Part shown: piece after piece, positions 1 to 11,259 of the stretch | Layout of the letters: the number at the start of each line of letters is the position of its first letter | Numbering within the stretch: position 1 is the stretch's first letter | NCBI RefSeq assembly: GCF_003131185.1 | Contig: NZ_QFFU01000001.1 | Location: forward strand, 62,001-126,000 | Direction of reading: 5' to 3' | Source of the DNA: Pseudomonas ovata | GTDB lineage: Bacteria > Pseudomonadota > Gammaproteobacteria > Pseudomonadales > Pseudomonadaceae | Length of the DNA stretch: 64,000 nt | Program-made: the position numbers and the translations under genes | Notes under the pieces: generated by a model | Seen by the model: the letters and a program-made list of their open reading frames with translations, nothing else | What the model was told of the DNA's origin: nothing | The model's database searches: none

Positions 1-182
1 ACGAACACTTCACCGTGCTGGAACGGGCTCATGGTGCCCGGATCGACGTTAATGTAGGGGTCCAGCTTGAGCATGGTGACCTTAAGTCCCCTCGCCTCCA
101 GGATGGCCGCCAATGAAGCCGAGGCAATACCTTTCCCCAATGAAGAAACAACACCGCCCGTGACGAAGATGAAGCGCGTCAT
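1..182 (-). CDS. pyrG: CTP synthase, N-terminal 60 residues (partial)
   Basis: This is the start of CTP synthase, the cytosolic amidotransferase that makes CTP from UTP, ATP and glutamine. The reverse strand from position 182 reads [24 protein letters not shown] and continues through the [24 protein letters not shown] segment, which is the family's nucleotide-binding (synthetase) amino end. The frame is open to the window edge, so the remaining synthetase domain and the glutaminase domain lie outside. It is the last visible member of the leftward housekeeping block, 262 bases beyond tilS. In pseudomonads pyrG is normally followed by kdsA and eno; that cannot be seen here. Confidence 0.97.
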   Translation of the reverse strand, partial: MTRFIFVTGGVVSSLGKGIASASLAAILEARGLKVTMLKLDPYINVDPGTMSPFQHGEVF

Positions 183-444
183 GAAAAACCCTAGAAGTCT
201 GCGTTAAAGCGGTCAGAGCCGCCGGGGAAAGCGAAGGAAGGCCGAAGCCCCCGATCACCCACAAGGTTCACAGTGCATTCCCGAAACTGCTGTATTGAAA
301 CCGACCGGCCATAAGCCTGCCCATTGCGCCACACGTTAAAGATTGCCCCGTAAACACGGGTTGGAAATCGGCAACTTGGGTCAATTGGAAACCACTGACA
401 CAAGCTGTATCAAGAAGGGAGCGTAGTCTACCGGAAAGGGCCTA

Positions 445-1767
445 TCACCTCAAACTTTGGTCGCTCGTCGGTGCATGCCAGCACAGCCAGGCACCGTTTT
501 CGCCCATTCGATCAAGCCCTGCCAGATTGGCCACGGCCAGTAAACGACCGTCCTGGAACACCAACGGCAAGCGGGCACGGACAAAACCGGGCAAGCGTGT
601 TTCATTCAGCAGTCGCTTCAGGTCGCGCTGCCCACGCCCCGGCACGCCCATGACTTCACCACCCTGGCGGTAGCGAACCTCGAACGGCCCTGGCGGCGCA
701 CCCGCGGAAAAAGACAGCGTGCCGTTGCCAGGCAGCCTCAGCGCATGCGCAGGATTCGACCAGTGCAATCCACCACACGGTGGATGCAGCCAGTCACCGG
801 CCAGCCACCACACGTGCCCGTCCGCCCGGTGCAACTCGCCATCGGCCAGGCGCCAGAGCGGATGCGCAGCGGGTCGTGCATCGCGCAGATCCTTCCAGCC
901 GGCCCAATGATTGGTGTCCGGCAGGCGAGTCAGCGGGGCCAGCCAATGGCGCAAGGCATTGCGCTGGCGCGCCTCGGACAGACTGGCCAACGGTGCCAGG
1001 GCCAGGGCCGGAAGATTCAGCCAGGCAAACTCGCTGTGTCGCTGCGCACGCGCCAGGTCATCGACCGCCAGCTCATCGAGCAACTGCTGCGCGTCGCCAA
1101 GGTGCGCGGCACTGCGCGCCAGGCTGGCCTGCGCCTGCGGCCAGCGTGCCTGCAACAGCGGCAGCACCTGATGGCGCAGAAAGTTGCGCGAATAATGCAC
1201 ATCCTGATTGCTCGGGTCTTCCACCCAGCGCAACCCATGCCGCCGTGCGTAATCTTCGAGGGCGGTGCGCGACACGTCCAATAACGGGCGCAGCAAGCGG
1301 CCCCGGCCCAACGCCCGAGAGGGCGCCATGGCCGCCAGACCGCGCACGCCGGCACCACGCAACAAACGAAACAGCAGCGTCTCGGCCTGATCGTCACGGT
1401 GCTGGGCCACCAGCAGCCATTCACCCGGGCCCAGCGCCCGGGAAAAGGCGGCATAGCGAGCCTGACGTGCCGCTTCCTCGAGGCTGGCGCCGCTGCGCAC
1501 CCGCACCCGCTCTATACGCAGAGGCACGCCCAGCGCCGCACAGACCTGACGGCAATGCGCAGGCCAGGCGTCGGCGGTCGCTTGCAAGCCATGGTGCACG
1601 TGAATGGCATGAATCGGCGGGAGGGGCTGGCGCCTGGAGAGCGCAATCAGCAGGTGCAGCAGAACGGTGGAATCCAGGCCACCGGAGAACGCAACGTGCA
1701 AGGCAGGCACCGCGCCTGCCCCGGACAGCGCCCGGGCAAGCGCCGTGTACAGCGCCTCATCGCTCAT
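445..1767 (-). CDS. tilS: tRNA(Ile)-lysidine synthetase
   Basis: TilS attaches lysine to C34 of the CAU-anticodon tRNA-Ile, using ATP, so that it reads AUA codons. The protein has 440 residues. The PP-loop SGGLDS lies at residues 28-33, followed by the HVHHGLQ segment and the RDDQAETLLFRLLRGAG segment typical of the N-terminal catalytic domain; the C-terminal third matches the TilS substrate-binding and C-terminal domains. I chose ATG 1767 (MSDEALYTAL) over an in-frame ATG 42 bases upstream because an AGGA lies at suitable distance in front of it and the extra residues do not look like TilS. It lies 59 bases after accA, separated by a strong inverted repeat. Confidence 0.95.
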   Translation of the reverse strand: MSDEALYTALARALSGAGAVPALHVAFSGGLDSTVLLHLLIALSRRQPLPPIHAIHVHHGLQATADAWPAHCRQVCAALGVPLRIERVRVRSGASLEEAARQARYAAFSRALGPGEWLLVAQHRDDQAETLLFRLLRGAGVRGLAAMAPSRALGRGRLLRPLLDVSRTALEDYARRHGLRWVEDPSNQDVHYSRNFLRHQVLPLLQARWPQAQASLARSAAHLGDAQQLLDELAVDDLARAQRHSEFAWLNLPALALAPLASLSEARQRNALRHWLAPLTRLPDTNHWAGWKDLRDARPAAHPLWRLADGELHRADGHVWWLAGDWLHPPCGGLHWSNPAHALRLPGNGTLSFSAGAPPGPFEVRYRQGGEVMGVPGRGQRDLKRLLNETRLPGFVRARLPLVFQDGRLLAVANLAGLDRMGENGAWLCWHAPTSDQSLR

Positions 1768-1784
1768 GACCAGGTCCTGAACAG

Positions 1785-1818
1785 TGCCCGGCCATGGACA
1801 AGACGCCATGGCCGGGCA
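1785..1818. repeat. 13-bp perfect inverted repeat between accA and tilS
   Basis: TGCCCGGCCATGG at 1785-1797 is repeated inverted at 1806-1818 with an 8-base loop. It fills most of the space between the accA stop and the tilS start. Transcribed leftwards it would form a very stable hairpin, but no run of U follows it, so it is not a clear intrinsic terminator. It could stabilise the accA 3' end or reduce transcription into tilS. Confidence 0.6.
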
Positions 1819-1826
1819 AGGTCATG

Positions 1827-2774
1827 TCAGACGCCGTAGCTCATCAGGCGCTCATAACGGCGCGCCAGCAGGGCGGCGTTGTCGAGTTTCTTCAGCGAGG
1901 CCAGTTGGCCGAGCAGCTCTTCGCGAATCAGTGCCGCGGCTGCAGCCGGGTCGCGATGCGCACCGCCCAATGGCTCGTTGATCACCTTGTCGACGATACC
2001 CAGGCCCTTGAGGCGCTCGGCCGTGATGCCCATGGCTTCGGCGGCATCGGGTGCCTTTTCGGCGGTCTTCCACAGGATCGAGGCACAGCCCTCGGGCGAG
2101 ATCACCGCATAGGTGGAATACTGGAGCATGTTCAGTTGATCGCAGACACCGATGGCCAGTGCGCCGCCGGAACCGCCCTCACCGATCACAGTGGCGATGA
2201 TCGGGGTTTTCAGGCGCGCCATGACGCGCAGGTTCCAGGCAATCGCCTCGCTCTGGTTGCGCTCCTCGGCGTCGATGCCAGGGTAGGCACCCGGGGTGTC
2301 GATGAAGGTCAGGATCGGCATCTTGAAGCGCTCGGCCATCTCCATCAGGCGGCACGCCTTGCGATAGCCTTCAGGGCGCGGCATGCCGAAATTGCGACGG
2401 ACCTTTTCGCGCACTTCACGGCCTTTCTGGTGACCGATCACCATCACTGGCTGATCGTCCAGACGTGCGACACCGCCGACCAGTGCGGCGTCATCGGCAA
2501 AATGCCGGTCGCCGTGCAATTCGTCGAACTCGGTAAAGATGTGTTCGATGTAGTCCAGGGTGTAGGGACGACGCGGGTGACGCGCCATCCGGGCGATCTG
2601 CCAACTGGTCAGGTTGCCGAAGATGCTTTCGGTAAGCGTATTGCTCTTGTCCTGCAACCGGGAGATCTCGTCGCTGATGTTCAGCGAGTTGTCATTGCCT
2701 ACCAGGCGCAGCTCTTCGATCTTGGCTTGCAAGTCAGCGATAGGCTGTTCGAAATCGAGAAAATTCGGGTTCAT
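1827..2774 (-). CDS. accA: Acetyl-CoA carboxylase carboxyltransferase subunit alpha
   Basis: AccA is the alpha subunit of the carboxyltransferase that, with AccD, moves the carboxyl group from biotin carboxyl carrier protein to acetyl-CoA, giving malonyl-CoA for fatty-acid synthesis in the cytoplasm. The protein has 315 residues, the usual length, starts [15 protein letters not shown] and contains the [12 protein letters not shown] and [11 protein letters not shown] segments and the glycine-rich [13 protein letters not shown] turn. ATG 2774 is chosen over an in-frame ATG at 2780 because MNPNFLDFE is the conserved amino end. It follows dnaE after a 171-base gap holding a hairpin. Confidence 0.97.
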   Translation of the reverse strand: MNPNFLDFEQPIADLQAKIEELRLVGNDNSLNISDEISRLQDKSNTLTESIFGNLTSWQIARMARHPRRPYTLDYIEHIFTEFDELHGDRHFADDAALVGGVARLDDQPVMVIGHQKGREVREKVRRNFGMPRPEGYRKACRLMEMAERFKMPILTFIDTPGAYPGIDAEERNQSEAIAWNLRVMARLKTPIIATVIGEGGSGGALAIGVCDQLNMLQYSTYAVISPEGCASILWKTAEKAPDAAEAMGITAERLKGLGIVDKVINEPLGGAHRDPAAAAALIREELLGQLASLKKLDNAALLARRYERLMSYGV

Positions 2775-2822
2775 AGGCATCCGTCTTGGGTCGACGGCCA
2801 AGAGGCCGGCCGGTTGATCTGT

Positions 2823-2851
2823 AAAAGCGCCCCACCATACGGAAGGGGCGC
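2823..2851 (-). terminator. Probable intrinsic terminator after dnaE
   Basis: Read on the minus strand, GCGCCCC (2851-2845) pairs with GGGGCGC (2833-2827) around an 11-base loop and is followed by TTTT. It lies about 95 bases past the dnaE stop and 50 bases before accA. The U run is short, so read-through into accA is possible. Confidence 0.55.
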
Positions 2852-2945
2852 ATTCAGGTCGAGTTTAAAAATTCGGTACTTTAAGTGCTCCAGGCCTTTA
2901 CGAAAAGTCGGCGAGCGAGCGTAGCCACTTTTTACGTAAGAGAGC

Positions 2946-5900
2946 CTAGCGGTACTGGAGGAAGACGTTCTGCTTTCCGAACTGGTCACGCAACGCCTGG
3001 ATCAGGTTGTCCGCGGGATCGATTCGCCAGCTGTCGCCAAACTGCAGGATAGCCCTGGCGTCCATGCCAGTGTAATCGAGCGTGACCGGGCAGGCACCGC
3101 GATGGCGCTTGCACAGGTCGCCCAGCCAGCGCAGCCGGTCGCCCTTGAGTGCGGCAGCATCCACCGTTACCCGCAGGCTTTCGGCAAGGCCGGTACGGGC
3201 ATCCTCGATACTCATGACGCGCTTGGCACGCAAGCGCAGCCCCCCGGAAAAGTCGTCGTTGCTGACTTCACCCTCGACCACCACGATAGCATCGGTCTGC
3301 AACAGTGACTGGGCGGCATGAAACGCTTCGGCAAACAAAGAGGCTTCGATGCGCGCCGAGCGGTCGTCCAGGGTGATGAAGCCCATCTTGTCGCCCTTCT
3401 TGTTTTTCATCACCCGCAGGGCGATCACCAGCCCGGCTACCGTCTGGGTATCACGGGCCGGCTTGAGGTCGATGATGCGCTGACGGGCAAAACGCCGGAT
3501 TTCGCCCTCGTACTCGTCGATCGGATGACCGGTCAGGTACAGGCCCAGGGTTTCCTTCTCGCCGCGCAGGCGTTCCTTGAGGGTGATTTCCCGGGTCTGG
3601 CGATGGTTGGCATAGACGTCGGCATCTTCGGCCTCGAACAGTCCGCCAAACAGGTCGCTGTGCCCGCTGTCGCGGCTGCGGGCGGTCTGTTCGGCGGACT
3701 GGATGGCCTCTTCCAGCGCCGTCAGCAGCACCGAACGGTTGCGGTCGATATTGGCCTGGTAAGCCTTGGGTTCCAGCTCGAAATACGGCCCCAGGCGGTC
3801 CAGCGCGCCGCTGCGGATCAGGCCGTCCAGCGTGCGCTTGTTGACCCGCTTGAGGTCGACCCGCGCGCAGAAATCGAACAGGTCCTTGAAAGGCCCGGCC
3901 TGACGCGCCTCGGTAATCGCCTCTACAGGGCCTTCACCGACGCCCTTGATCGCCCCCAGGCCGTAAATGATCCGCCCGTCGTCGCTGACCGTGAACTTGA
4001 ACTCGGACATGTTCACATCCGGCGCGTCCAGGCGCAGCTTCATGCTGCGCACTTCCTCGATCAGGGTCACGACCTTGTCGGTGTTGTGCATGTCCGCCGA
4101 CAACACCGCAGCCATGAACGGCGCCGGGTAGTGCATCTTCAGCCAGGCTGTCTGGTAGGACACCAGGCCGTAGGCGGCCGAGTGGGATTTGTTGAAGCCG
4201 TAGCCGGCGAACTTTTCCACCAGGTCGAAAATGTTACCGGCCAGGTCCGGCTCGATGTTGTTGTTCTTGCAGCCTTCGATGAAACCACCGCGCTGCTTGG
4301 CCATTTCTTCGGGTTTTTTCTTGCCCATGGCCCGGCGCAGCATGTCGGCCCCGCCCAGGGTATAGCCGGCCATGACCTGGGCAATCTGCATCACCTGTTC
4401 CTGATACAGGATGATGCCGTAGGTCGGTGCCAGCACCGGTTTGAGACCTTCGTACTGGTAATCCGGGTGCGGGTAGGCCAGTTCGGCACGACCGTGCTTG
4501 CGGTTGATGAAGTCGTCGACCATGCCCGACTGCAAAGGGCCTGGACGAAACAGCGCCACCAGTGCGATCAGGTCTTCCAGGCAGTCGGGCTTGAGCTTCT
4601 TGATCAGCTCTTTCATGCCGCGCGATTCAAGCTGGAACACCGCCGTGGTCTCGGCGCGCTGCAGCAGCTCGTAGGTCGGCTTGTCGTCCAGCGGAATGAA
4701 GGCGATGTCCAGCGGCGCCTTGTCTTCCTTGGCCCGCTCGCGGTTGATGGTCTCCAGCGCCCAGTCGATGATGGTCAGGGTGCGCAGGCCGAGGAAGTCG
4801 AACTTCACCAGGCCCGCCGCCTCGACATCGTCCTTGTCGAACTGGGTCACCAGGCCGTCGCCGGCCTCATCGCAATAGATAGGGGAAAAGTCGGTGAGCT
4901 TGGTCGGTGCGATGACCACGCCACCGGCGTGCTTGCCAACGTTACGCACCACGCCCTCGAGCTTGAGGGCCATTTCCCAGATTTCGGCAGCCTCTTCATC
5001 GTTCTTGAGAAAGTCGCGCAGGATCTCTTCCTGCTCGTAGGCCTTCGCCAGGGTCATGCCCACTTCGAAGGGGATCATCTTCGACAGGCGATCGGCCAGG
5101 CCGTAGGACTTGCCCTGCACCCGCGCCACGTCGCGCACCACCGCCTTGGCCGCCATGGAACCGAAGGTGATGATCTGGCTGACCGCGTTGCGCCCGTATT
5201 TTTCCGCCACGTACTCGATGACCCGGTCACGACCGTCCATGCAGAAGTCGACGTCGAAGTCGGGCATCGATACCCGCTCGGGATTGAGGAAGCGCTCGAA
5301 CAGCAGGTCGTATTCCAGCGGGTCCAGGTCGGTGATCTTCTGCACATAGGCCACCAGCGATCCGGCACCCGAGCCCCGGCCCGGCCCCACCGGCACGCCG
5401 TTGCTCTTGGCCCACTGGATAAAGTCCATCACGATCAGGAAGTAACCGGGGAAGCCCATCTGGATGATGATATCCAGCTCGAAATTCAGCCGGTCGACGT
5501 ATACCTGGCGGCGTTCTTCATAGTTTTCCGAGCTTTTGGGCAGCAGCACCGCAAGACGCTCTTCAAGCCCGTCGAAGGACACCTTGCGGAAATACTCGTC
5601 AATGGTCATGCCATCGGGAATCGGGAAGTTGGGCAGAAAGTGCGTGCCCAGCTTGACGTCGATGTTGCAGCGCTTGGCGATCTCGACGGTGTTCTCCAGC
5701 GCCTCGGGCAGGTCGCTGAACAGCTCGGCCATTTCTGCCGGGCTCTTGAGGTACTGCTGGTCACTGTAGTTGCGCGAACGACGCGGATCGTCCAGTGCCC
5801 GGCCTTCACCGATGCATACCCGGGTTTCGTGGGCGGCAAAATCCTCTTCGTGGATAAAGCGCACATCGTTGGTGGCCACCAGCGGCGCACCGTGGCGATC

Positions 5901-6464
5901 GGCCAGAGCTACAGCCGCATGCACATGCTCTTCATCATTGACCCGGTTGGTGCGCTGCAGCTCGATGTAGAAGCGGTCGGGAAACACCGCCATCCATTCA
6001 CGCAGCAACTGACCGGCTTCATCGACATTGCCGCCGAGCAGGGCCACGCCGATCTCACCCTCCTTGGCCGCCGATAATGCAATCAGGCCTTCACTGGCCT
6101 GGGCCACCCACTCGCGCTGGATCACGACAAAGCCATTGCGCTGGCCTTCAGTGAAGCCGCGGGAGATCAGTTCGGTCAGGTTGCGATAGCCTTGCGGGTT
6201 CATGACCAGCAGGCTGAGGCGGCTCAGCGGCGCGTCGGCATTCTTGCCGGCCAGCCACAGGTCGGCACCGCAGATCGGCTTGATGCCCGCACCTTGAGCC
6301 GCCTTGTAGAACTTGACCAGCGAACACATGTTGCCCTGGTCGGTGACCGCCACGGCAGGCATGTTCATGGCTGTCAGCGCCTTGACCAGTGGCTTGACCC
6401 GGACCAGCCCGTCGACCAGGGAGTACTCGGTGTGCAGGCGCAGATGAACGAAAGAAGCCGACAT
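2946..6464 (-). CDS. dnaE: DNA polymerase III subunit alpha
   Basis: DnaE is the catalytic subunit of the replicative polymerase. The protein has 1172 residues, close to the E. coli enzyme (about 1160). Order of parts: PHP domain (residues 1-270, beginning [20 protein letters not shown]), polymerase core with the [14 protein letters not shown] block and the catalytic aspartates in [16 protein letters not shown] near residue 400, fingers with [20 protein letters not shown], a helix-hairpin-helix region, and an OB fold near residues 985-1060 containing [16 protein letters not shown] 6464 is used because the eight codons upstream in frame are not conserved. It lies 66 bases after rnhB. Confidence 0.98.
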   Translation of the reverse strand: MSASFVHLRLHTEYSLVDGLVRVKPLVKALTAMNMPAVAVTDQGNMCSLVKFYKAAQGAGIKPICGADLWLAGKNADAPLSRLSLLVMNPQGYRNLTELISRGFTEGQRNGFVVIQREWVAQASEGLIALSAAKEGEIGVALLGGNVDEAGQLLREWMAVFPDRFYIELQRTNRVNDEEHVHAAVALADRHGAPLVATNDVRFIHEEDFAAHETRVCIGEGRALDDPRRSRNYSDQQYLKSPAEMAELFSDLPEALENTVEIAKRCNIDVKLGTHFLPNFPIPDGMTIDEYFRKVSFDGLEERLAVLLPKSSENYEERRQVYVDRLNFELDIIIQMGFPGYFLIVMDFIQWAKSNGVPVGPGRGSGAGSLVAYVQKITDLDPLEYDLLFERFLNPERVSMPDFDVDFCMDGRDRVIEYVAEKYGRNAVSQIITFGSMAAKAVVRDVARVQGKSYGLADRLSKMIPFEVGMTLAKAYEQEEILRDFLKNDEEAAEIWEMALKLEGVVRNVGKHAGGVVIAPTKLTDFSPIYCDEAGDGLVTQFDKDDVEAAGLVKFDFLGLRTLTIIDWALETINRERAKEDKAPLDIAFIPLDDKPTYELLQRAETTAVFQLESRGMKELIKKLKPDCLEDLIALVALFRPGPLQSGMVDDFINRKHGRAELAYPHPDYQYEGLKPVLAPTYGIILYQEQVMQIAQVMAGYTLGGADMLRRAMGKKKPEEMAKQRGGFIEGCKNNNIEPDLAGNIFDLVEKFAGYGFNKSHSAAYGLVSYQTAWLKMHYPAPFMAAVLSADMHNTDKVVTLIEEVRSMKLRLDAPDVNMSEFKFTVSDDGRIIYGLGAIKGVGEGPVEAITEARQAGPFKDLFDFCARVDLKRVNKRTLDGLIRSGALDRLGPYFELEPKAYQANIDRNRSVLLTALEEAIQSAEQTARSRDSGHSDLFGGLFEAEDADVYANHRQTREITLKERLRGEKETLGLYLTGHPIDEYEGEIRRFARQRIIDLKPARDTQTVAGLVIALRVMKNKKGDKMGFITLDDRSARIEASLFAEAFHAAQSLLQTDAIVVVEGEVSNDDFSGGLRLRAKRVMSIEDARTGLAESLRVTVDAAALKGDRLRWLGDLCKRHRGACPVTLDYTGMDARAILQFGDSWRIDPADNLIQALRDQFGKQNVFLQYR

Positions 6465-6530
6465 GAAGATCCTATAACGCTGGAACACGAAAAACGAAGA
6501 GCGTGATTGTACCCAGCCAGACCTGAAACG

Positions 6531-7172
6531 TCAGTCCTGAAGCAGACGGCCCGACACGGCCTGGGCGATCACTGCACGTGCCTCCCAGGCCGCACGCACC
6601 GGGGCAAAGGAGCGCCGGTGGATCGGCGTGGGGCCAAGACGTGCCAAGGCTTCCAGATGAACGGGCGTCGGATAGCCCTTGTGTCCACCCATGCCATAGC
6701 CTGGATAGATCAGCTCGAACGCCGCCATTTCCCGGTCACGGCTGACCTTGGCCAGAATGGAGGCGGCGGCAATGGCCGGCACCTTGGCATCGCCCTGCAC
6801 CACGGGTGCCGAGGGCACTGCCAGTTTGGGGCAGCGATTGCCGTCGATCAGGGCCAGCCTGGGCGTGATACTCAAGCCTTCGACTGCCCGCTGCATGGCC
6901 AGCATGGTGGCATGCAGGATGTTCAGATGATCGATCTCGTCGACCTCAGCGCGGGCAATGCACCAGCACAGGGCTTTTTCACGGATTTCATCGAACAGCT
7001 TTTCGCGCCGCGTCTCGGTCAGTTTCTTGGAGTCGTTCAGGCCAAGAATCGGCCGGGCCGGGTCGAGAATCACCGCAGCGGTCACCACCGGACCGCACAA
7101 CGGGCCACGCCCGACCTCATCGACACCGGCCACCAGTTCTTCGACGAGGGTGAAATCCAGGCCCATTTGCAT
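6531..7172 (-). CDS. rnhB: Ribonuclease HII
   Basis: RnhB cuts the RNA strand of RNA-DNA hybrids and removes single ribonucleotides from DNA. The product has 213 residues from ATG 7172 ([25 protein letters not shown]). The metal ligands are visible in VDEVGRG, in the LALIDGN segment and downstream. An alternative GTG at 7187 overlaps the lpxB stop (GTGA) and would add five residues; neither start has a strong Shine-Dalgarno sequence, so translation is probably coupled to lpxB. The order lpxB-rnhB-dnaE is standard in gammaproteobacteria. Confidence 0.95.
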   Translation of the reverse strand: MQMGLDFTLVEELVAGVDEVGRGPLCGPVVTAAVILDPARPILGLNDSKKLTETRREKLFDEIREKALCWCIARAEVDEIDHLNILHATMLAMQRAVEGLSITPRLALIDGNRCPKLAVPSAPVVQGDAKVPAIAAASILAKVSRDREMAAFELIYPGYGMGGHKGYPTPVHLEALARLGPTPIHRRSFAPVRAAWEARAVIAQAVSGRLLQD

Positions 7173-7183
7173 TGTTTTTACGC

Positions 7184-8323
7184 TCACAGTGAAGAAGGAC
7201 GGCCGATCAGGGCCAGCACGGCATCAGCGGCCTGGTTGGAGGCATCGCGACGCAGCGTGCGGTGAATCGCATCGAACCCTTCGGTCTGCGCCTGGCCGCT
7301 ATCGATCAGCGGCCCGATTTCGGCAGCCAGCGATTCGGGTGTCGCCGCCTCCTGAAGCAATTCGGGCACCAAGGCGCGACCGGCCAGCAGGTTGGGCAAC
7401 GACACGTAAGGGCTCTTGACCAGCCGCCTGAGAATCCAGAAGGTCAACGGTGCCATGCGGTAAGCCACCACCATCGGGCGCTTGTACAACAGCGCCTCCA
7501 GTGTAGCCGTCCCGGAAGCGATCAATACCGCATTACAGGCCGCCAGGGCCAGGTGCGAGCCACCGTCGAGCAACGTCACCGGCAGGTCGCGGCCTTGCAG
7601 CAGTTGTTCGATCTGCACCCGCCGTTGCGGGCTGGCGCAAGGCAACACGAAGCGCAATCCGGGCCGTTCGGCCAGCAGGCGTTGGGCAGCATCGAAAAAC
7701 AGCGCACCCAGGCGTCCGACTTCACCCCCGCGGCTACCGGGCATCAAGGCGACCAACGGTCCCTCGCCCAGGCCCAGTTCGGCACGAGCGGCTGCACGGT
7801 CGGATGTCAGTGCAATGGTATCGGCCAACGGATGACCGACGAAGCGCACCGGAACACCCTTCTCTTCATAGAAACGCGCTTCGAAGGGCAGCAGGGTCAG
7901 CATCAGGTCGCAGCCTTCGCGGATTTTCAATACCCGTTTCTGCCGCCAGGCCCAAACCGACGGGCTGACGTAGTGCACGGTCTTGATCCCGGCACGGCGC
8001 AGCTGCAGTTCGATATTGAGGGTAAAGTCCGGCGCATCGATGCCAATGAACACATCCGGGCGCTCGGCAATCAGGGTCGCAATCAATTCCTTGCGTCGCC
8101 CCAGCAATTCACGCAGGCGGCCCAGCACTTCGACCAGGCCCATGACCGACAGGCGCTCCATGGGGAAGTACGAGACCATGCCTTCGGCCTCCATGAGCGG
8201 GCCGCCGACACCAATGAACGTGGCATCCGGATGACGCGCCTTGATGGCGCGCATCAGGCCGGCGCCGAGAATATCGCCGGACGCTTCGCCGGCCACCAGA
8301 GCGATACGCAATGAGCCGCCCAT
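7184..8323 (-). CDS. lpxB: Lipid-A-disaccharide synthase
   Basis: LpxB joins UDP-2,3-diacylglucosamine and lipid X to make the disaccharide core of lipid A at the inner face of the membrane. The protein has 379 residues, the usual size. It begins [23 protein letters not shown], which carries the conserved GEASGD motif, and contains [14 protein letters not shown] and [13 protein letters not shown], the glycosyltransferase GT19 signatures, and [10 protein letters not shown] in the nucleotide-binding half. It starts two bases after the lpxA stop, so the two are surely co-translated. Confidence 0.97.
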   Translation of the reverse strand: MGGSLRIALVAGEASGDILGAGLMRAIKARHPDATFIGVGGPLMEAEGMVSYFPMERLSVMGLVEVLGRLRELLGRRKELIATLIAERPDVFIGIDAPDFTLNIELQLRRAGIKTVHYVSPSVWAWRQKRVLKIREGCDLMLTLLPFEARFYEEKGVPVRFVGHPLADTIALTSDRAAARAELGLGEGPLVALMPGSRGGEVGRLGALFFDAAQRLLAERPGLRFVLPCASPQRRVQIEQLLQGRDLPVTLLDGGSHLALAACNAVLIASGTATLEALLYKRPMVVAYRMAPLTFWILRRLVKSPYVSLPNLLAGRALVPELLQEAATPESLAAEIGPLIDSGQAQTEGFDAIHRTLRRDASNQAADAVLALIGRPSSL

Positions 8324-8325
8324 GA

Positions 8326-9102
8326 TCAGCGGGTAATGCCGCGGGTCGAAGACTGGATCGACTGAAGGAAAACGGCCACTTCAGGAAAGGCGCAAGCCGG
8401 CTCGGCCAGCTCGACAATGGCCTGATCAACGGTCAGTCCCTGGCGATAGACCGTCTTGTAGGCCCTGCGCAGGGCCTGAATCGCCTTTTCGGAAAAGCCG
8501 CGACGGCGCATGCCTTCAAAATTCATGCTGCGCGCCTCGGCAGGGTTGCCGAATACGGTAACGAAGGCCGGTACGTCCTTGCCGATCGCCGTGCCCATGC
8601 CGGAAAAGCTGTGGGCGCCGATATGGCAATGCTGGTGCACGAGGGTGTAGCCGGACAGGATTGCCCAGTCATCGACATGCACATGACCGGCCAGTGCGGT
8701 GTTGTTGACCAGAATGCAGTGATTGCCGATCACGCTGTCATGACCGATATGGGCATAGGCCATGATCAGATTATGATCGCCCAGCGTGGTTTCGGCGCGG
8801 TCCTGGACGGTACCGCGGTGGATGGTCACCCCTTCGCGAATCACATTGTGATCACCGATCACCAGGCGTGTTTCTTCACCCTTGTACTTGAGGTCAGGGG
8901 TGTCTTCACCCACCGAGGAAAACTGGTAGATACGGTTATGACGACCGATGGACGTCGGCCCGCGCACGATCACATGGGGGCCTATCACTGTACCCTCGCC
9001 AATTTCCACACCGGCTCCGATGATCGACCAGGGGCCGACCTCAACGCTGTCGGCCAGGACGGCCGTCGGATCGATGATTGCGCGAGGGTCAATCAAACTC
9101 AT
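8326..9102 (-). CDS. lpxA: UDP-N-acetylglucosamine acyltransferase
   Basis: LpxA starts lipid A synthesis by placing a 3-hydroxyacyl chain from acyl carrier protein on UDP-GlcNAc. The protein has 258 residues and is mainly left-handed beta-helix: hexapeptide repeats run from about residue 5 to 190 (for example [20 protein letters not shown]), followed by the helical carboxyl end. The catalytic histidine is in the [14 protein letters not shown] segment. Its ATG overlaps the fabZ stop (ATGA), which suggests translational coupling. Confidence 0.97.
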   Translation of the reverse strand: MSLIDPRAIIDPTAVLADSVEVGPWSIIGAGVEIGEGTVIGPHVIVRGPTSIGRHNRIYQFSSVGEDTPDLKYKGEETRLVIGDHNVIREGVTIHRGTVQDRAETTLGDHNLIMAYAHIGHDSVIGNHCILVNNTALAGHVHVDDWAILSGYTLVHQHCHIGAHSFSGMGTAIGKDVPAFVTVFGNPAEARSMNFEGMRRRGFSEKAIQALRRAYKTVYRQGLTVDQAIVELAEPACAFPEVAVFLQSIQSSTRGITR

Positions 9103-9539
9103 AGCTTGCGTTCCGCACAGATGATTTCAGCGGAACAAACCGACTTGCCGTCAACCGACGCCTTGCACTCGAACTTCCAGATCTGGCGCTTGCAGCTGAC
9201 GAACCGGGCTTCAAGCAGCAACTGGTCGCCCGGCACCACGGGCTGACGAAAACGCAGTTTGTCCGAACCGACGAAGTAATAGAGAGTGCCATCGGCAGGC
9301 TTGGCGTCAAGCATTTTGAAACCCAGGATCCCGGCGGCCTGGGCCATCGCTTCGATGATCAGAACGCCCGGCATGATCGGGTGCTGGGGAAAATGGCCAT
9401 TGAAGAACGGTTCGTTGACGCTGACATTCTTGTAGGCACGAATTGTCTTGCCCTCGATATCCAGCTCTACGACACGATCCACCAACAGGAAAGGGTAACG
9501 ATGAGGCAAGTATTCGCGTATTTCGTTGATGTCCATCAT
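9099..9539 (-). CDS. fabZ: 3-hydroxyacyl-[acyl-carrier-protein] dehydratase
   Basis: FabZ removes water from 3-hydroxyacyl-ACP during fatty-acid elongation and competes with LpxA and LpxD for the same substrate. The protein has 146 residues and starts [20 protein letters not shown]. The hot-dog fold active site is [18 protein letters not shown] with His49 and Glu63. I use ATG 9539 (MMDIN) because it is the family's amino end; the open frame continues 39 bases upstream without conservation. It lies between lpxD and lpxA as in most gammaproteobacteria. Confidence 0.97.
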   Translation of the reverse strand: MMDINEIREYLPHRYPFLLVDRVVELDIEGKTIRAYKNVSVNEPFFNGHFPQHPIMPGVLIIEAMAQAAGILGFKMLDAKPADGTLYYFVGSDKLRFRQPVVPGDQLLLEARFVSCKRQIWKFECKASVDGKSVCSAEIICAERKL

Positions 9540-9649
9540 TTCGAGGGAAAGCCTGTAGTAAAGAATGAGAGTGCGCAACGACTGCGCGCACTCTTCTGCA
9601 AATCGGGCAGGCGGCCTGGCGACCCTACCGACCCGATATGAAAGAGATT

Positions 9650-10705
9650 TCAGCCATCAGATGAATCATTGGGAGCGCGGGTCACGGTCTCGACGACTTT
9701 TTCCAGCTTTTGCAGCCGTCGGGCCATGTCATCGATCTTGCGCAACCGTGCAGCGCTCTTGCGCCATTCGGCGGCAGGCTGCATGGCCGTGCCGGACGAA
9801 TAGGAACCCGGCTCGGTGATCGAATGGGTCACCATGGTCATGCCGGTGATGAACACCCCGTCGCAGATGTCGATATGCCCCACCAGCCCGACGCCGCCGG
9901 CCAGCATGCAGTGCTTGCCGATTCGGGTACTGCCGGAAATACCGACACAGGCGGCCATGGCCGTGTGATCGCCGATCTGCACGTTGTGTGCAATCTGGAT
10001 CTGGTTGTCCAGTTTCACACCGTTGCCGATCCGGGTATCCGCCAGTGCTCCGCGGTCGATGGCCGTGTTGACACCGATTTCTACATCATCACCAATGATC
10101 ACACCGCCGATCTGGGCGATTTTCTGCCAGACGCCTTTTTCATTGGCAAAACCGAATCCTTCGCCCCCCAGCACGGCACCCGACTGAATCACGACCCGCT
10201 GACCGATGCGCACATCGTGGTACAGCGTGACGCGCGAGGCCAGCCAGCCGCCCTCACCGATTTCGCTGCGGGCACCAATGAAGCAATGCGCGCCTACGGT
10301 GACGCCGGCCGCGATGCGCGCACCGCTTTCGATCACCGCATAAGGACCTACGCTTGCGCTCGGGTCGACATGGGCATCGTCGGCCACGATAGCGGTCGGA
10401 TGAATGCCGGTTGCCGCCTTGGGCTTGGGGTCGAACAGATGCGACACCCGCGCATAGGCCAGATAGGGATCGGGCACCAGAAGCGCATCGCCGTCATAGC
10501 TGTCGATGTCGGCCGGCTTGAGCAGGACGGCAGCCGCATGGGTTTCGGCGAGAAATTTTCGATACTGCGGATTGGCCAGAAAACTGACCTGGCCGGGCCC
10601 CGCCTCTTGCAAGGTGGCCAGCCCGGTAATGTCCTTGTCCTTGTCGCCACGCAGGGTGGCGCCCAGGAACTCGGCCAACTGGCCGAGCTTGATGGGTGCG
10701 CTCAT
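9650..10705 (-). CDS. lpxD: UDP-3-O-(3-hydroxyacyl)glucosamine N-acyltransferase
   Basis: LpxD is the third lipid A enzyme and adds the N-linked 3-hydroxyacyl chain. The protein has 351 residues. It has an amino-terminal uridine-binding domain (residues 1-100, [26 protein letters not shown]), then a left-handed beta-helix of hexapeptide repeats (about 105-310) with the histidine-rich [19 protein letters not shown] catalytic section, and a C-terminal helix used for ACP binding. It starts three bases after skp, and 110 bases separate its stop from fabZ. Confidence 0.97.
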   Translation of the reverse strand: MSAPIKLGQLAEFLGATLRGDKDKDITGLATLQEAGPGQVSFLANPQYRKFLAETHAAAVLLKPADIDSYDGDALLVPDPYLAYARVSHLFDPKPKAATGIHPTAIVADDAHVDPSASVGPYAVIESGARIAAGVTVGAHCFIGARSEIGEGGWLASRVTLYHDVRIGQRVVIQSGAVLGGEGFGFANEKGVWQKIAQIGGVIIGDDVEIGVNTAIDRGALADTRIGNGVKLDNQIQIAHNVQIGDHTAMAACVGISGSTRIGKHCMLAGGVGLVGHIDICDGVFITGMTMVTHSITEPGSYSSGTAMQPAAEWRKSAARLRKIDDMARRLQKLEKVVETVTRAPNDSSDG

Positions 10706-10708
10706 GAT

Positions 10709-11212
10709 TTACTTCAGCTGGTTCATGCGCTCGATGACCTGGCGAGTGACGTCATACTGAGGCTTGACGTCGATCACTGCGCCACGCTCGAACACCAGGT
10801 CGTAGGCACCACGCTTGATGACTTCTTCAACAGCCTGGTCCAGCTTTGGCTTGAGTTGCTTGAGCATTTCGCGGTCGGCCGTGGCCTTGGCTTCGTTCAA
10901 TTCCTTGGACTGGAACTGGTAGTCACGGGCCTTCTGCTTGAATTCCAGCTCAAGACGCTCGCGCTCTGGCTGGGCCATCTTGTCGCCACCACTGACCAGA
11001 CGGTCCTGGATGCCCTTGGCGCTGGTTTCCAGGCTCTTGAGCTTGGTGACTTGCGGGCCGAATTTTTTCTCGGCATCCACGGCATAACGCTTGGCAGCGT
11101 CGGATTCCAGCAGAGCCATCTGATAGTTCAGCACGGCGATTTTCAGGTCGGCGAAGGCCGGGGTTGCGACCAGAACAGTGGCCAGCAGTACCAATTGGGT
11201 CAACTTACGCAC
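10709..11212 (-). CDS. skp: Periplasmic chaperone Skp/OmpH family
   Basis: Skp is a periplasmic trimeric chaperone that carries unfolded outer-membrane proteins to the Bam machine. The product has 167 residues with a clear Sec signal peptide (MRKLTQLVLLATVLVATPAFA, residues 1-21). The mature part starts DLKIAVLNYQMALLESDAAK and is then almost entirely charged helix, the coiled-coil arms of the Skp jellyfish fold. It sits between bamA (47 bases upstream) and lpxD, the normal place for this gene. Confidence 0.93.
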   Translation of the reverse strand: MRKLTQLVLLATVLVATPAFADLKIAVLNYQMALLESDAAKRYAVDAEKKFGPQVTKLKSLETSAKGIQDRLVSGGDKMAQPERERLELEFKQKARDYQFQSKELNEAKATADREMLKQLKPKLDQAVEEVIKRGAYDLVFERGAVIDVKPQYDVTRQVIERMNQLK

Positions 11213-11259
11213 AAATACACTCCTACAGAATTCGTTGGTCGTTGCTTGGAGTCAGACCC

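Noticed and set aside
3318..6077. A 919-codon open frame on the plus strand
   Set aside because: It is the shadow of dnaE, whose motifs are intact on the minus strand.
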